Below are positions 1 through 13,800 of a stretch of DNA of 64,000 nucleotides, in pieces. This DNA comes from Apostichopus japonicus. Its lineage: Eukaryota > Echinodermata > Holothuroidea > Aspidochirotida > Stichopodidae. The stretch's first letter is position 1; every line of letters begins with the position of its first letter. Made by a program: the position numbers and the translations under genes. The notes under the pieces are model-generated. The model was given only the letters and a program-made list of their open reading frames with translations. It ran no database searches and had not been told where the DNA came from. Location: assembly GCF_037975245.1 (NCBI RefSeq), contig NC_092578.1, positions 16,913,821 through 16,977,820 of the forward strand, given 5' to 3'.

Positions 1-90
1 TTGTTGCGGGCAGTGCTCATTTAGAAGCGATGGTGTTGTTGCGGGCAGTGCTCATTTAGAAGCGATGGTATTGATGCAGGTAGCCTCCAT
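1..90. repeat. 35-bp tandem repeat, about 2.4 copies
   Basis: Two consecutive 35-bp units (TTGTTGCGGGCAGTGCTCAT... then ...AAGCGATGGT) are nearly identical. A third, degenerate unit follows and dissolves near position 90. The array is cut by the window start, so its real length is unknown. Confidence 0.85.
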
Positions 91-529
91 GTCAAAATAA
101 GGGTTAGTGGGAGGGGGTTGGATGGAACAAAGAAAACAAGAACAGAATAGAGAAATTTAGGAACGGTAAATGATCGAACGAAGAACCCAAAATCAAACTT
201 TCAACAAAATGATTATACTTGTTCATATAAATATGTTAACAATTTGCCCAAAAAAAAATGACAAATGCCTTGAATCGAAATGAACGAGGAAGTCACTGAA
301 ATGTTTTCTGCAGGATCACAAAATTATTATTTATCAAATGTCAACAATTAAACAATTCGCATCAAAATAATTTAATTGATCACATGATGCATTTCAACTA
401 ATTCAATTTTTTTTGGTAATAAAAAAAAAAAGATGAATTACGCTACCGAAGACATCATTTCAACATTTTGCAGTAAAATTGCAGAAAAAAGATCTGAACA
501 TTTTGACGTCACCTTAACGGGTTCCCTGA
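91..529. other. AT-rich intergenic DNA
   Basis: No open frame with coding character, splice-site pairing or recognisable repeat was seen. A TGACGTCA palindrome lies at 504-511. Confidence 0.6.
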
Positions 530-735
530 AAACTCCCCCCTGGACGATTCCCCCCCCGACGATTACCCCCGGACGACCCCCCCCTCCGGACAATTCCCAT
601 TCGGGCAATACCCAATCGTGAGAATTGCCCCCTCCCGGAAAATTCCCACTCCGGACAATTCCCACCCATGACAATTTCCCCCGGACAATTGCCCCCGGAC
701 AATTGCCCCCGGACAATCCCCCTCCTCGGAGGTGA
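530..735. repeat. C-rich degenerate minisatellite, unit about 14 bp
   Basis: The unit CCCCCGGACAATTG repeats head to tail, cleanest at about 678-720 and increasingly diverged to the left (variants CCCGACGATTAC and CTCCGGACAATTC). It creates spurious Pro-rich and Gly-rich open frames on both strands that should not be annotated as genes. Confidence 0.85.
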
Positions 736-3700
736 CATGACTACGGCCTCATTACTATTATACTATTTATAAGGGGCGGGCTTAAACATTATTTTAATAA
801 AAATTAACTTTTAATCAGGCAAACTCAGAATTGGTAAATGGGATCATTCTCAAACTTAATAGGTAGATTCCCCATAGTGAATTGATGAACCCTATTTCTT
901 TTGTATTCATAAAGTAGTTAGCCCACCAGAATATAAACAATGGATTACGCCGGGATTGGCTTTTATCAGTTATTGGAGATGCCTGTGTACATATCGTTTC
1001 GAAGATGTGGTATCCAAGTTATGTGAAGACCGCATAGAATCTGTTTCCTGATATTACTTTATGAAGAATGCCGTCTTTCAACAGCTTAGAAGTAGTTCCA
1101 TCTCTTTGAATTCTTGCTCTGGCTAAGACTTTCATCCTCTCCCTTCTCTACATCTTCTTCTTCATCTTCTCCGTCATGTTTCTCTTGCTTTCTATTAGTT
1201 AACAACCTGAGATAATTGTTTTCTAGGATTTTTCCCTACCCCCGATTCACAAAAGTTACCAGCAAGTTAAGGAGAAGTATGGAGTTCAGTTTTTCTTCTT
1301 TTTTTATTCCGTGGTTAGTTGATGTGATGATAAATGGCCCCCTCAATAAAAAACTGAAATAATAATAATAATCAAGTTTATGATGTAAGAAATAGATTAT
1401 AAAAAGAGTAATTTAAAAGAAAAAAAAGAAAGGCTTACAACTTATTATCTTGCTTCGTTTCAAAGATATATTACATTGTGAAATTTATTGAGATTGTTTA
1501 GATACGTGCTTTGCACAAGAAACTTTTTTTTGTAAATGTCAAACATTGACAACACATCAAACTGTCTTAGGATTTTTATGGGTTTTCACTGATGCAATTA
1601 GAGCCCCCATCCACAATTGAAATCACTGTATATATTATTTTTTTATGAAGTCACTTGGTTATTAAGAACATAATTTTTTTTATTTTGTTATAGTTGGAAT
1701 ATTTCCTATAAGAATGTATATACCGCTATCATTTTAATATTTAACGGAAAACAAAAGACAAGTTAATGTAGGGTTGCTAGATTTATTAGTATTATTATAA
1801 TTTATTATTATTACATATTACTCTTTCTCATATAAATGACACGAAATTGATCGTAACTTATTTTTTAATTAACTTACAATCTATGAAGCAGGCATAGTTT
1901 TAAACTCTCACTTGTCAACATGTGTATAGGACCATGGATTTATTAATACTTATATACATTGAGTATTAATACTTCCCAGGATAGGGGAAAATAGTCCATG
2001 CACGGCTTAAGACTTTTAACTGGTCACGACTGACGGTTCATGCATAGAAAAAAAATATAAAAAAGTTTGACGAATGTGATCATGTTTATTTTTTGTGGGG
2101 CTTTGTCTTCCCCAACATAATGTTCAATCATGTGATAATTCTTTTAAAATTAATCATCCGAACAATCTATGTCGTATGTTATTAATGTAGCGTGCAAGCA
2201 ACGCTGTCTGAAAAATGTCTCCCTCCCCCAGTTTTCATGTAATCAGCTCAAAAACGTTTTAGGTTCAAAATGCAAGCTCTCAATCTCTCCGGCAAATTCG
2301 TTTCCTTTTAACGTCACGAACTGACACATCGACACCAGAAAGAGAGTAAATATATTTACTAGGTTGTTTTTTGGAAACATCTTTATTCACAGGAGGGAAA
2401 TTGAAATCCCGGGGAACTTTTCCTATCCTTCTTTCATGTCCTTAAGTAAATAAAGTCGAATAAACTTCTTCCTTTTATTTCTAGAGAATCTTCTTATTGC
2501 ATTCAAAAAGATAACTTCTAGATTCACGAGATGAACAATCGTAACACATGGGTGAAAACAGACAATCAATGAGTCATTACCAAGAATTGTATCACTAATC
2601 AGGATTCTGAAAGATTCAGTAAGAATGCTTAAGCTTGAATGGGTTGGCCTATCAATAAGTGTCAATTTGACACTTTGCTAACATGCATGTTTAAATGGTA
2701 TCTCTGATATGTGCCTCGATATATTGTACAATTTTAAAGAGACTGCAACTTTAAGTCTTGATGATAACGAAATCCGGCGAAAGCTGATATTTTTAGTTAG
2801 GATGTCCTTATGAAACTTGTAACAATAAATCTTGTCACAAAATTATAGGATTCTTGTAAAGAAATATTCCAAAATTGTCTACCCAACGCTGAAAATTGTG
2901 TAGTGAGCTTGAGAGTTTCTTTTTAGGAGAAATATTATTTATTCATCGAGAAACGGGACTTTTTCCTCCTGACCAACAGATGGCGCTGTTCACAGAAGCT
3001 ACGAGAAGATTCCACACCTTCATATGTGCTAAATATTATTTTTTTTTCTACCACACATTCAACACATGTACCAACGTTACTTGAAAATCCTCCGAAAATT
3101 ATTGTTTTAAATTAATGTAACAATTTAATGATGTTATAATTTTTTTTAGTGAACCGTAGTGAGGCAAAATCTGGTCAATTTAAAAAAAAAACTTAGATAA
3201 GAACTTTAATATCTTTTCCAACGTTTCATAATTTAAGGTGACCCTTGTCATTAACATCCCATTGATCTTTATCACACCATTGCTTGAGAAAACTTCATAT
3301 GGATTCATCTCAGTACGAAAAAAAAAATTAGGTCAAACAAAAGTAGGGCAATGTCCTCGGCTAAAGTAGCCACTAGTCCTGACAATTTACAGTCGATTAA
3401 ATACTTAATCAATATTCATAAAAAAAAGACCCTGGATGCTGAAAGTAAACATCGATAAGTTGACTTGGTAATTTCTTAAAAAGTCGTTTGTTTTCCCTTC
3501 TGTTACTCGTCAAGGTACCACGTTACTAATTACCCGACAACTGTGATAAAAGGAAAATTCCAGGCCTGCAACTATGGGTCAATGTTTGCGAGCAGTTTAT
3601 TTTAACGTCCGGTAGATTATTCAAAGAAAACCCATTACCAGATGCGTAGGATAAAAGCTTCCTTGGGTCTTGGAATCGTGATAAATATAAACTCAGCTTA

Positions 3701-6700
3701 TATTTCGCCCGCCCCCACCCTCCTCCATCGCCTAACGAAAAAAACAACACACTATATCTTCATGAGGATATTATCGTAACTTTGACGTCACGAGGTTCTT
3801 CATTTCACATCTGTAACTTGCCTGTGATGTTACACACATATACGGCGTTTTATCGTATTATGTTATAGAATCGTTGTATATGGTCATGCCGTTAAGCATA
3901 CAATTTCAGTCAGTGTAGACATGCTATAATATTAATTTTAACGTGTTTTCTTAGATAATTTTCATAACTGAATGTAATACAAATTAATATACAGTGCATA
4001 CTATGGCGCGCCGTTTGTAACAACTCATTATGCCGTTTCAAGTCATTTTACGTTGGCCAAGTTGGCTGAATAAACGTTTTATGGCTTTAGTATTTTTTTT
4101 TTTTGCGTTTGAAGTTATTACTGTCACATGTCATTTTTAATGAAAAGCCGTTTTGTCAAAACTGATTTTGTCCAAAAATAATTGTATTTTGTCATGAGAC
4201 ATTATGTCATTTTATATGGAGTTAAAATTGGGAATGTCCATTTAAACAAGCATTACCTTAGGTACTTTTACCCCTTTCTCTGACGGTTAACCTTTCGAGC
4301 GGATGTACACTACTCTAATTGTGGCGCGGTACCTTAAGAGTCACAAGTAAGCGAGATGTAAGGGAAGCCAAACGTGCAACAACGAAAGACACCACGTTTT
4401 AAGACGTGAACAACATTTCACGCATGATAGCTGTCAGCTGTTTTGTTAATTGCTGAAGTTATCGACTACGACTTGTTGATGGCACGTAGGCCTATGTATT
4501 ATAATGTCACTGAATGAATTGATCATTTGGTTGAATTATGAACAAATGACTAAGTAAAAAGGAGAGAATTTTGAAAGCGCAATGTAAGATATGGAAAAGA
4601 ATGTCACGTGGGTACATCTTACTTTGTTAACCATTAGTTAATCCCATGCGTATACATTTAGTATACGGCTCAATTGTATTTACCATATGACATTTAAAGA
4701 CACAGTTTCATGATATGAGATCCCTTTCTGGCCAATGATAATCTAGTTCAAACCTGTTTGATCTATTTATGTTCGCGTTCAATTTTTTGTCTCCAATTTT
4801 TAATCGAACGCGGAAGGAAAATAACACGGAAAGTCTGCAGCAAGTTGAATTGGCCTGGCAAAGTCAACACATTGCTATCATAACAACCGGTGAAAGCGAT
4901 TTTTTCGTGATTCTAAAATCTGGTCTACAAAAACATAAGTCAATCAATTTTGTATATGTTTGCTCAAAGTGATCAACCTCTTGTCTTTAATTCCATGTCA
5001 CTCCTTTTGCCTCCAATTTATGCGAACTTTTATCGATGCAAGTTTCTGGATATTTATGAACATAATTCTATTGAAGTCATCAATCAACAGAAGAGAAAAA
5101 AAAAACGCCTCCCCAAATTTCGCTTTTACCATCTTATAGTTTGTTTTTATGTTCGTTTTCTATGTGCAACTTCTGTAAGATAAGATGTAAGATGAGAAAT
5201 TCCTCATCTTCTTTTTTCTCTTTCGACATTTGTAATTTACACCAGGCTTCATTTACTTCCCTTTCCATATCCGATAAAATTGCATCCCCCCAAAAATGGA
5301 GTCACGTACAAATTTCTGTTACTTTTTTTATTATTCTCAGCTGCAGAGTGACTAACGCAATGGATAACACCTCATACGATCAGCTATCCACTTTTAATGG
5401 GGGAATTAAAAAGTGCGATTTGCATTTATAATGAAATTACCCGTCACTAAACTCCCCGTAAATAGATCGAATTTTTATCTCGTGACGATAAAAGTTAATG
5501 GTCTGAAATGGTGTCAGAAACATGCCAACTGAGGTGAAATATTACACACACTAGTCAGAGTATAAGATGTTCACCAAAGAAAAAGTCGAAATGTTGATCA
5601 TAAAAGAACTGCTAAGAAAGAATCCCTAAATGACGAAAAGCAAAAGGTTCTCTTAATTCTCACATTTTACCAGCGGCTTAAAGTTTAAGATACATGACTT
5701 CCATGAACCTGTTTGGTTCCGTTTGCTGTATACGCCTTATAGCTTATTAAACATTCCCACCCTTGAGGTACAGAGACTCTCACATATATACTACCCGCAA
5801 GAGTCTATCGAATTTCGGTGTCCGTTAACCACGGCCTACCAAATACTACGAGGAACTTGTCACTTGGCTCTGGAAGGTATCGCTTTATTCTACGGGTACC
5901 TATTTTTTATTTACACAGAAAAGCGAGAGAAAAAAAAACCCGAATGAGTTATTCAAAGAAAGCAGACAGTTTGGAGGACCGCTTGAAGTCTAAGCTTAGA
6001 TCTCTGTATTTAAAAGTGGTTGGTTGTTTCCATGACGACATTATCCATGGTTATATATAGTGTATGCGGATATATACGGGGTACAGACATCTCTATACAA
6101 CGGTGTATATACGCTCAGTAACAACTGATTGATTGTAGTTTGTTTAAATCTGAATTCTGCAATTTCCACAAAACATGGACCATAGACTGTACCGTAATTT
6201 TTTTTTGCCCTTTAAAGTCTCAATGTGTTTCTGCCAAATTTTAACTTCGATATTTCCAGCTGTACTGCCCTAAAGGCTCAGTGAAAATTAAACCGTTCTA
6301 TGCAACTTTCATATAAATAATCACTATTTTTATTGAGTTATCTGTCGTTAAACATTTTGAGCTGCATAAATAGTAGCCAGAGTTTTTTAGCGAGTCCGTA
6401 GATTCTACAAACTTCACTCAAAATTTGCAAGCCCTGCTCAACAGATCATGCGCCAATCAAACCTCTCTGTTTTGTTTGCTACCGTTAGGCATAGGACTTT
6501 CCCTCATAAATCTGAGCATGTTAAAGTCATATTTTGCTGGCCGATAATGTAAAAGATTAGTATGGAAAAGAGACATTGTCCAGTCTGTTATTCGAAAACC
6601 CCGACTAAATATCTTATCCCTAACTCGATGAGAATGGTTAGTTGAATGCAGCCTATATTTACTGGCCTTAACCTTCCCTTACTCCGCCCAGGAAGTGGAC

Positions 6701-9585
6701 CACAGTAAAGGTGGTTTGTTACGTCATTGTGGTAGGTGTTTTCAAAATCTTTACTTGCGTCTTTGATATCTTTTTGATGTTCCATTCTTCAAACCTGATA
6801 CATTTAGAAATGTTTGTTAAAAACGCCAACTATTTTCTTTATTCAGAATTTTATCAAACTATATAACTTTGATTGGAAGTATTATTTTCCCCCCTCTGAG
6901 GATGAATGGTTCTTATCAAGAAAAAAAGGAGAAGAAACCCAAACAAAGACATTTACCCGTTCAATTGTTCTGATGACGTCATACATGCAGCTGTTGCCAG
7001 ATGCATACTTTAACCAAAATATCAACAAATTTGGAAAATTCATGTCTTCGCGGTACAAAAGTGATATTAAAATGTTGTTTAACCTTAGTAAGATTTAAAA
7101 AACTTGTCAGTGTGCAATTTTTGCGAAGCAATCATCTGCAGCCACTGAATAATCTACTTTAAAGGGGTTGAAGACTGGCCCCAAACCGCGTGCCGCCCTC
7201 TGAAAAAAAAGTTAACTTTCCGTTGCTTGCAAGTGAAGTTTTCTTCTTGTCGCTACACAATGCAGATAGTAATGAAACGTGATAACTTGTTATCTTTTAT
7301 CTAGACCTGAGATCAGGGAGTTCCATAACAACTCCCCGCTGAGATGACCATCGTCGCTATGTACACTGTGTTGTGGGTATTTACCGTAGCTGCATGTATT
7401 GACTGTACACTAGTGTCTATGTATGTATTTTCTGGGATCGATAGTGGTGTCTAACACTTCTCTTACACCTCATACGAAACTAGGTCAGATTACCGGCATC
7501 AGAGATTTCTTTGTGCGCGAGTCTTCATTCCCTTTTAATGAAGACGGATCTTACAGCAAACTCGGGCTTCCTAAGCAGCTTACATGAATTTTGACATGGA
7601 TTTGGAATCATTTAATGTAGTCTACTATTGTGCGCATGCTCTGCTCGGTAATTAAACCTAGCATTTGTAGGATTTGATAACGAGATTACTAGCGTAATTC
7701 TTGGTCGAGTATGAAAAAAAGGAAAACAAAAAGTTTATCACCGAATTTTCAATTTGTTTAAATGTTTTTTTTTTTTACTCTCTCAACATTATCGTAATGT
7801 TTTATTCTTCTAAATTAAAGATGAATAAAGACGGGTGTTAATGGACGCAGCTGTTCAGACTAATTGACATTTAAACAAAATGCTCAGTGACATTTTCTCA
7901 CTTATCTACATGACTGAAACGCGCATCTATAGAATAGAAAACAACATGAAAAAGAAATAAAATAGAAAACAATAAAATTACAAACGAAACATATTACTTA
8001 TGGTGAAGAGAATTACTACATTTATAACTTCGGTATTTATTTTTTTTAATTTTTTTAAAGCGACTGTTTGCATTCCGTCAAAATTTCCGGCCAATTTTTT
8101 TTTTTTTTTGGCGAATCCACAAAGTAATATGCAAACAAAAGAACATGGTAGGTGATCAACTTAAGACTCCATCTTAATTATTTACTCGAAATTGAGCTGA
8201 AATGAGCTATAACTGAAACTATTTAGCAAAAAAATATGGGGTAAAAGATAACGAATACCCTGTAACTTTGATCACAATTTTGTGATTTTGAAATTTTGAA
8301 AAGTTGCAGACGTTAAGCATACAATTTAATAAACAATTTATCAAAATCAAGGTAATTTTTTATTATTATTATGTCGTGATGTCCTTTGATTATAAAATGG
8401 ATGGACGCGATGATGTATTTACATCTAATAGAGTAAAAAACTGATTGAAATTACCTCATTCTATACGTGATGAGAACTTTTTTAATACGGCCAGCTCTGG
8501 TAAAAACTGCTATGCAACAGGGGTATGTATATATTGCTTTCGTGTTCAATAAAAATATATAGAAACTAAAAAAAAAATAATAATAAACTGCAAAGAAAGG
8601 CCACACCATGATTCATAAATATCTATAAATAACCACAAGTATCTTAACACTATCTGTATGACTTTTATAGTTTGATGTAATGAGAATATTAGATTTTTCA
8701 TGTTATCAGCTGATCTCTGTTTACATTGTAAACATTCATAAATTTGATTGGTTTATTTGTTCCTATGCATATTGACGTAATAGAAGTGCGTACAACTAAT
8801 TTCTGACGCTTGTCAGATTTCAAGCCCAGACAATCAAACACCATGCAAAGATAGTTTTCCTGAGATTATAATATTATCCAGCTTTAACCAGCGATCGCAT
8901 GAGATAAATTAATGAAATATGATAAAAACCTGAATCATAGAAAGGTACAACACCTTATAATAGACAGGACATTTTATAGCTTGAGTCAGAGTTTTTCGCG
9001 GATTAATTACGTTGTAGTTTTGTATTTTAAAGAAGGTATCTTCAAAGAAACCTAGTTATGAGTTGATACATTCATGCAATTACTTTCATTCTAATACGGA
9101 GAAGATCTCAACAAGGTTCAACAGAATCAATACGAATGACATGTAGATTAATGATATACTGTGATACAGATACAAGGAAATTTCTCTGTTATTGTCGAGT
9201 ACGGAAAGGGAAAGCTCCTTTAAGGAGAAGCGTTAATTGCACCTTGTCTGTATCAACATGTTCATCTACGAAGTGGGAATTTAAGTACACAACATGTCTA
9301 AACGAAAGTGTACATCGCGATAATGACAGCAAAGGTGTTTGCTTAATCGTAGCGTGATTTCTTGAAAAGATCATGTTACTGTTAGACTAAACTTGTACTT
9401 GTACTAGGTTAGAATATTAATGGACAACCAGAAGGAAAAACAAGTGTAAAAAAAAAGACGCGTTTGGAACTTCCATAGATAGTTTGATGAGATACAAATA
9501 TGATAGCAAGTAATGCACGGCGGATCATGAGGGAAAAGTGAAGGATTGTAAACAACTGTATAGGTTCCTTCGTGTATAGACACAC
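736..9585. other. Long gene-poor AT-rich stretch
   Basis: About 8.8 kb with only short open frames, none showing a domain, family motif or paired splice sites. It holds TGACGTCA palindromes at 3783-3790 and 6974-6981 and a small hairpin at 7316-7336. Poly-T/poly-A runs are frequent. It could be intronic or intergenic; short exons could be missed by eye. Confidence 0.55.
7316..7336. repeat. Short palindrome GGGAGTT-7-AACTCCC
   Basis: GGGAGTT at 7316-7322 and AACTCCC at 7330-7336 are perfect inverted copies around a 7-nt spacer (CCATAAC). A longer version of the same palindrome occurs at 30522-30549, and a diverged one near 26931. Confidence 0.7.
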
Positions 9586-9660
9586 ATCCACACCCATACA
9601 CGAGCACAACCCACCCACACACCTGCACCCACCCACACCCACACGCACAGACGAGCACGC
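9586..9660. repeat. CACACCC-type simple repeat
   Basis: A degenerate run of CACACCCACC/CACACGC-like units, C and A only over most of its length on the plus strand. Confidence 0.8.
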
Positions 9661-9718
9661 AATCTTACTTGCTTAACTTATTATGTAATGTATATTTATT
9701 ATTCATATTCATTATTGT

Positions 9719-9897
9719 AATGTATAGATATATATAGATAGATAGACAGACACATAGACATATAGACAGATAGATAGACATCCATCCATCCATCCATCCA
9801 TCCATTCACCCAGCCACCCAGCCACCCAGCCAGCCACCCAGCCACCCAGCCACCCAGCCACCCAGCCACCCATCCACCCATCCATCTATCTATTCTT
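9719..9897. repeat. Compound microsatellite (GATA/GACA, CCAT, CCCAGCCA)
   Basis: Three adjoining arrays: TAGA/CAGA tetranucleotides (about 9725-9778), CATC tetranucleotides (about 9779-9806) and an 8-bp CAGCCACC unit (about 9808-9885), ending again in CATC/TATC. The Gly/Trp-rich open frame on the minus strand here is only the repeat read in frame. Confidence 0.9.
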
Positions 9898-11029
9898 CGT
9901 TACATAAGGACTGAGTGACGTACAATAATTGTACCCAAACTCACTCAAAACTACACCTTCTTATAAATCACACACATTTTGACCTATAATGTGACTCTCA
10001 GTGTGGGGTGTTATGTAACTTGTTTATAGTTTAATGGTGGCATGTCGTACTTCAATCCATTTGGGATAATCTCTAAATTTAAAAATGCTAAATAAAGAAA
10101 GCTTTTCACCAATTAATGTTACTTGCTTATCAACAACCTTCGCTGTTTAGTTCTCAATAATCTGGTTAAAACGAGAAAGAAATTTATGTGTTTTTAACAA
10201 CATCGTTAATAGCACTTATACCGAGACTTGATTGCGATGATATTTGAATCGGTTTTAGTGACTTTATAAAATTCAACAAATCTGGTAAAGTTTAATGCTA
10301 AATCAAAATGCTTGATTAACCGTATCTGAGTGACTTAAGTCACTCGCCCGTTTGCCGTCTAAGGTGTTAAAAGAATAATAATGATTTTAAGCAACCCATT
10401 AGAAGGGCAGATGGTTCTATTATCAAGAAAACAAATCCTTTTATATATTTTTTATTCGAGTCCTCTTTTTGAAAGTTTTCTAACAAGCACCTGCAGCTAT
10501 TTCTTTTTGGTTTTCCACAAAAAGGAAAAACTATGGCAACACTTTTTAACGACCTTGCAAAATTGTGAGGGGGACCGAGGATTGCAAAGTCGGCATGGAC
10601 TTTAGCGCGGATCGCAAAGTCGGTACTGATTAGGCATACTATTACGGTTAGATTCGTCCAACATGGCAAAATACAAAAACGCTGTACTCAAAGCCGAAGA
10701 CTTCGTAGGTACAAATCCTTTGGTCAGCGATGGCTAGACCGTAATTTCTCAAAAAGTTTGCTGTTACTAAAACCGTAGGTTCTGCACTGTTTGTCAATGT
10801 TAGAAGTAAAACATTCAGCAGGCAGAGTACCATTGTCAAATGAACATTAAATTTGTACTTGGTATTATTAAATTAGTAGATGATGATAATATTATGTAGT
10901 TAACTTATCTTTAAATGTTAAAATAAGTTGTGTTTGATACAGAAATTGGTATAACCACCAGTACGATAGTCCATGAACTGAAGCTTTGGTTAGTACCATT
11001 ATTTGATAGGGGTGACGTTAGTAATGCTT
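9898..11029. other. No supported gene
   Basis: Ordinary AT-rich sequence. A short local duplication (GGATTGCAAAGTCGG / GGATCGCAAAGTCGG) is present at about 10578-10623. Nothing else was recognised. Confidence 0.5.
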
Positions 11030-11350
11030 ACAATGAATACAAATATGGAAGTATATCTAGAACGAAAATACCGACAGAAGACGTATAGGGAACACACGTA
11101 TTGCTTTCTCATGTATTCTGAAATAAAGTTACGTAATATCCTTTTACATTTGTTATGTAGTACCCAAGTCTCGCACTCGAACATGAGTCCGTACTCGAGT
11201 ACAATATTCTGTACTCGTAATCGGGACGTTGTACTCGTGTTTTTCTCTCGTACACTCGGACAATGTAAGGCCTACCCGTACATGTACTCGGGACTTCGTA
11301 CTTACTCGTACTCAGACTCGGGATTCTGTCAGACTCACACTACCAGTCTG
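11030..11350. repeat. Dispersed GTACTCG/GAGTAC-rich repeat, copy 1
   Basis: This block is dense in GTACTCG and CGTACTCGG words. Its left part shares the run TCTAGAAC....TACCGACAG with the 19.8-kb copy (positions about 11054-11076 versus 19846-19868), so these are members of one dispersed family and not chance word enrichment. Other members lie at 19.64-20.88, 33.26-33.43 and 34.67-34.85 kb. No coding capacity or termini are visible. Confidence 0.55.
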
Positions 11351-11429
11351 TAGCATAGCTAATTAATATGCAAGCAAAGAATGTTCTTAAATAATTAGGT
11401 GAATCGGAAATGCTATTAAATTGCACCAC

Positions 11430-11997
11430 CTCCCCTCCCTCCCTCCCTCCCTCCCTCCCTCCCTCCCTCCCTCCCTCCCTCCCTCCCTCCCTCCCTCCCT
11501 CCCTCCCTCCCTCCCTCCCTCCCTCCCTCCCTCCCTCCCTCCCTCCCTCCCTCCCTCCCTCCCTCCCTCCCTCCCTCCCTCCCTCCCTCCCTCCCTCCCT
11601 CCCTCCCTCCCTCCCTCCCTCCCTCCCTCCCTCCCTCCCTCCCCTCCCTCCCTCCCTCCCTCCCTCCCCTCCCTCCCTCCCTCCCTCCCTCCCTCCCTCC
11701 CTCCCTCCCTCCCTCCCTCCCTCCCTCCCTCCCTCCCTCCCTCCCTCCCTCCCTCCCTCCCTCCCTCCCTCCCTCCCTCCCTCCCTCCCTCCCTCCCTCC
11801 CTCCCTCCCTCCCTCCCTCCCTCCCTCCCTCCCTCCCTCCCTCCCTCCCTCCCTCCCTCCCTCCCTCCCTCCCTCCCTCCCTCCCTCCCTCCCTCCCTCC
11901 CTCCCTCCCTCCCTCCCTCCCTCCCTCCCTCCCTCCCTCCCTCCCTCCCTCCCTCCCTCCCTCCCTCCCTCCCTCCCTCCCTCCCTCCCTCCCTCCT
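11430..11997. repeat. (CCCT)n tetranucleotide array, about 141 units
   Basis: A 568-bp nearly pure CCCT array, with two 5-nt CCCCT interruptions at 11641-11645 and 11666-11670. The plus strand is pure pyrimidine; the minus strand is (GGGA)n. All four long Pro/Leu/Ser and Gly/Arg/Glu open frames here are the repeat itself. Array length in the assembly may not equal its true length. Confidence 0.98.
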
Positions 11998-12162
11998 TGT
12001 CACCAATCGTATTCCGGCTACAAGAGAAAAAGAAAAGCCGTTGTTGCATGGTGATGGTTGTCTGTCAGTTAACCTTCACCTAACAAATGGAATTTAATGC
12101 CTACCTAGTCCCTGTGTTCGGAAGGAACCAAAGCCGCTTTTTAAAACACTTTTTATACATTA

Positions 12163-12424
12163 GGAGTGTTAGCTCAGTGGTTAACGCCGGTGCGTTTCAA
12201 TCATAAGGTCCCTAGTTCGAGTCACTCCAAGATTAATGTATGTCGTCACAGTTACAGAGTTGTTGATAATTAACAATTCATAATCATGGACGTTAAATAT
12301 GAATCTAAGAGACTGACTTCGGTCAGCTTGCGGCTTTGATAAGCCAACATGGCTTCTTCGCGAGTTCCTGCTTGCAGGAGGATCTAAAATACATACATAC
12401 ATACACACACACATACATACATAC
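12163..12424 (+). mobile_element. tRNA-derived SINE, family S1, copy 1
   Basis: The head resembles a tRNA: GGAGTG at the start, an A-box-like TAGCTCAGTGGTTAACG (12170-12186), a B-box-like AGTTCGAGTCA, then CACTCC, which can pair with the first six bases. A conserved non-tRNA body of about 150 bp follows, ending in an (ACAT)n tail. Two more copies with the same body occur at 37185-37428 and 44807-45016. The body plus tail order is typical of SINEs mobilised by a LINE partner. No clear target duplication was identified. Confidence 0.85.
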
Positions 12425-12486
12425 CAACATTCATGTCCGTACATACGCCACACTACGTATAGTTCTGCATTTTTTCTTAATGAGAA

Positions 12487-12761
12487 TATATCGGCCTTTA
12501 TTTGAGGAGCCTTTGTTGGAAATTGAATTGAAATAGTTGTAGAATGACCTTGATACAATGAGGATCTATCTGTTTTGTTCTGTTTGTTATGTTTTGTTAC
12601 GAATTGGTTGTATAACGGCCTTTAATTTATATCGGCCTTTATGTACTCTGAGGAAGCTTTGTTGGAAATTGAATTGAAATAGTTGTAGAATGACCTTGAT
12701 ACAAGGATCTATCGGTTTCGTTCTGTTCATTATTTATTTAACGAATTGGTTGTATGACAGG
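12487..12761. repeat. 141-bp tandem duplication
   Basis: The segment starting TATATCGGCCTTTAT at 12487 recurs at 12628. The shared stretch TTGTTGGAAATTGAATTG... runs on to CGAATTGGTTGTAT in both copies, with a few indels. There are two copies in direct orientation. Confidence 0.9.
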
Positions 12762-12836
12762 AAACCGCAAAACTACAAACTATACAAAACTGCAAAACTG
12801 CAAAATTGCAAAACCGCAAAACTGCAAAACTGCAAC
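12762..12836. repeat. 8-bp minisatellite GCAAAACT
   Basis: About seven to nine copies of GCAAAACT, with variants GCAAAATT and GCAAAACC, directly abut the 141-bp duplication. Confidence 0.85.
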
Positions 12837-13689
12837 AACAAAAATGTAGACATAAGAAATAATTCATGAGCTGACTTCTTTAGTCCTTCGACAATCTTTT
12901 AAAGTACCATAACTGTGAAACAGTCAAACATTACTGTACTGAAGGGAATATTGGTTAATTTAACTTATATTCATTCACGTTCGTCTTTAGTATTAGAATG
13001 TTTTTATGCAAGTCAGGCTAGTCATCGACATTTTGATTTATTTATTTATATATTTTATAGAACAGAAAATGGGCTAAACAGCTATATACATGTTAGTTAC
13101 ATAGTTGGTGTGAAAAGCAAACACATCTTTTCTCGGGTTATGTCATTAAATTTCTGCTACACAAGCTGAGCAGATAATAGGCCACAACTAAATAACCTCA
13201 GTATTAGAAATGCTGCTCGTATAGGCTCTATGTGTTGACAAATGTATGGAACGCCATCTGCATCACCACTTTATTATAGGAACCATATTATAGTCTTTAT
13301 AGGTCAGTAGAAGTATCAACATGTTAAAATTTAACATCAGCATAAAATATTAAAATCATTTTATTTAATATTTCGATATCAGTATATCAGAAAGTATATC
13401 AGCATGTTGAGAATTATGTCAGTATATTGTACTCTTCCGTCTTTTTTTGTTTCTATTAAAATTTGGTTTTTGGAGAATGCGTTTCACATCTCAAGATACA
13501 TGAGACACGTTCGAAGGTTTGGGTTGAATATAATCTCCGTTCATGAGCGGTGACTTGCGTTTCACAATTTAAGAATTCATGTTATAAATGGTACGAAATG
13601 AAAGTTTAACATTAGCTGAAAGCTGTCACAATCGCAGACGCATCTTATGTTTTTTTTTTTTTTGAGACGGCTACTCTTGATGCCTTTTA
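12837..13689. other. No supported gene
   Basis: AT-rich, with short open frames only. There is a local cluster of ATATCAG/TATCAGTAT words at about 13370-13430. Confidence 0.5.
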
Positions 13690-13725
13690 GGTCTCGATCA
13701 GATGACAGATACATTGTACACTGCA

Positions 13726-13800
<75 letters not shown>

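Noticed and set aside
438-738. Gly-rich and Pro-rich frames
   Set aside because: They follow the 14-bp C-rich minisatellite.
11387-12083. Long open frames of PPSL and GGRE repeats on both strands
   Set aside because: They are the (CCCT)n array read in frame; no unique coding sequence is attached.
12163-12235. Functional tRNA gene
   Set aside because: A and B boxes and an acceptor-like stem exist, but the T stem does not pair and the sequence continues into a shared SINE body.
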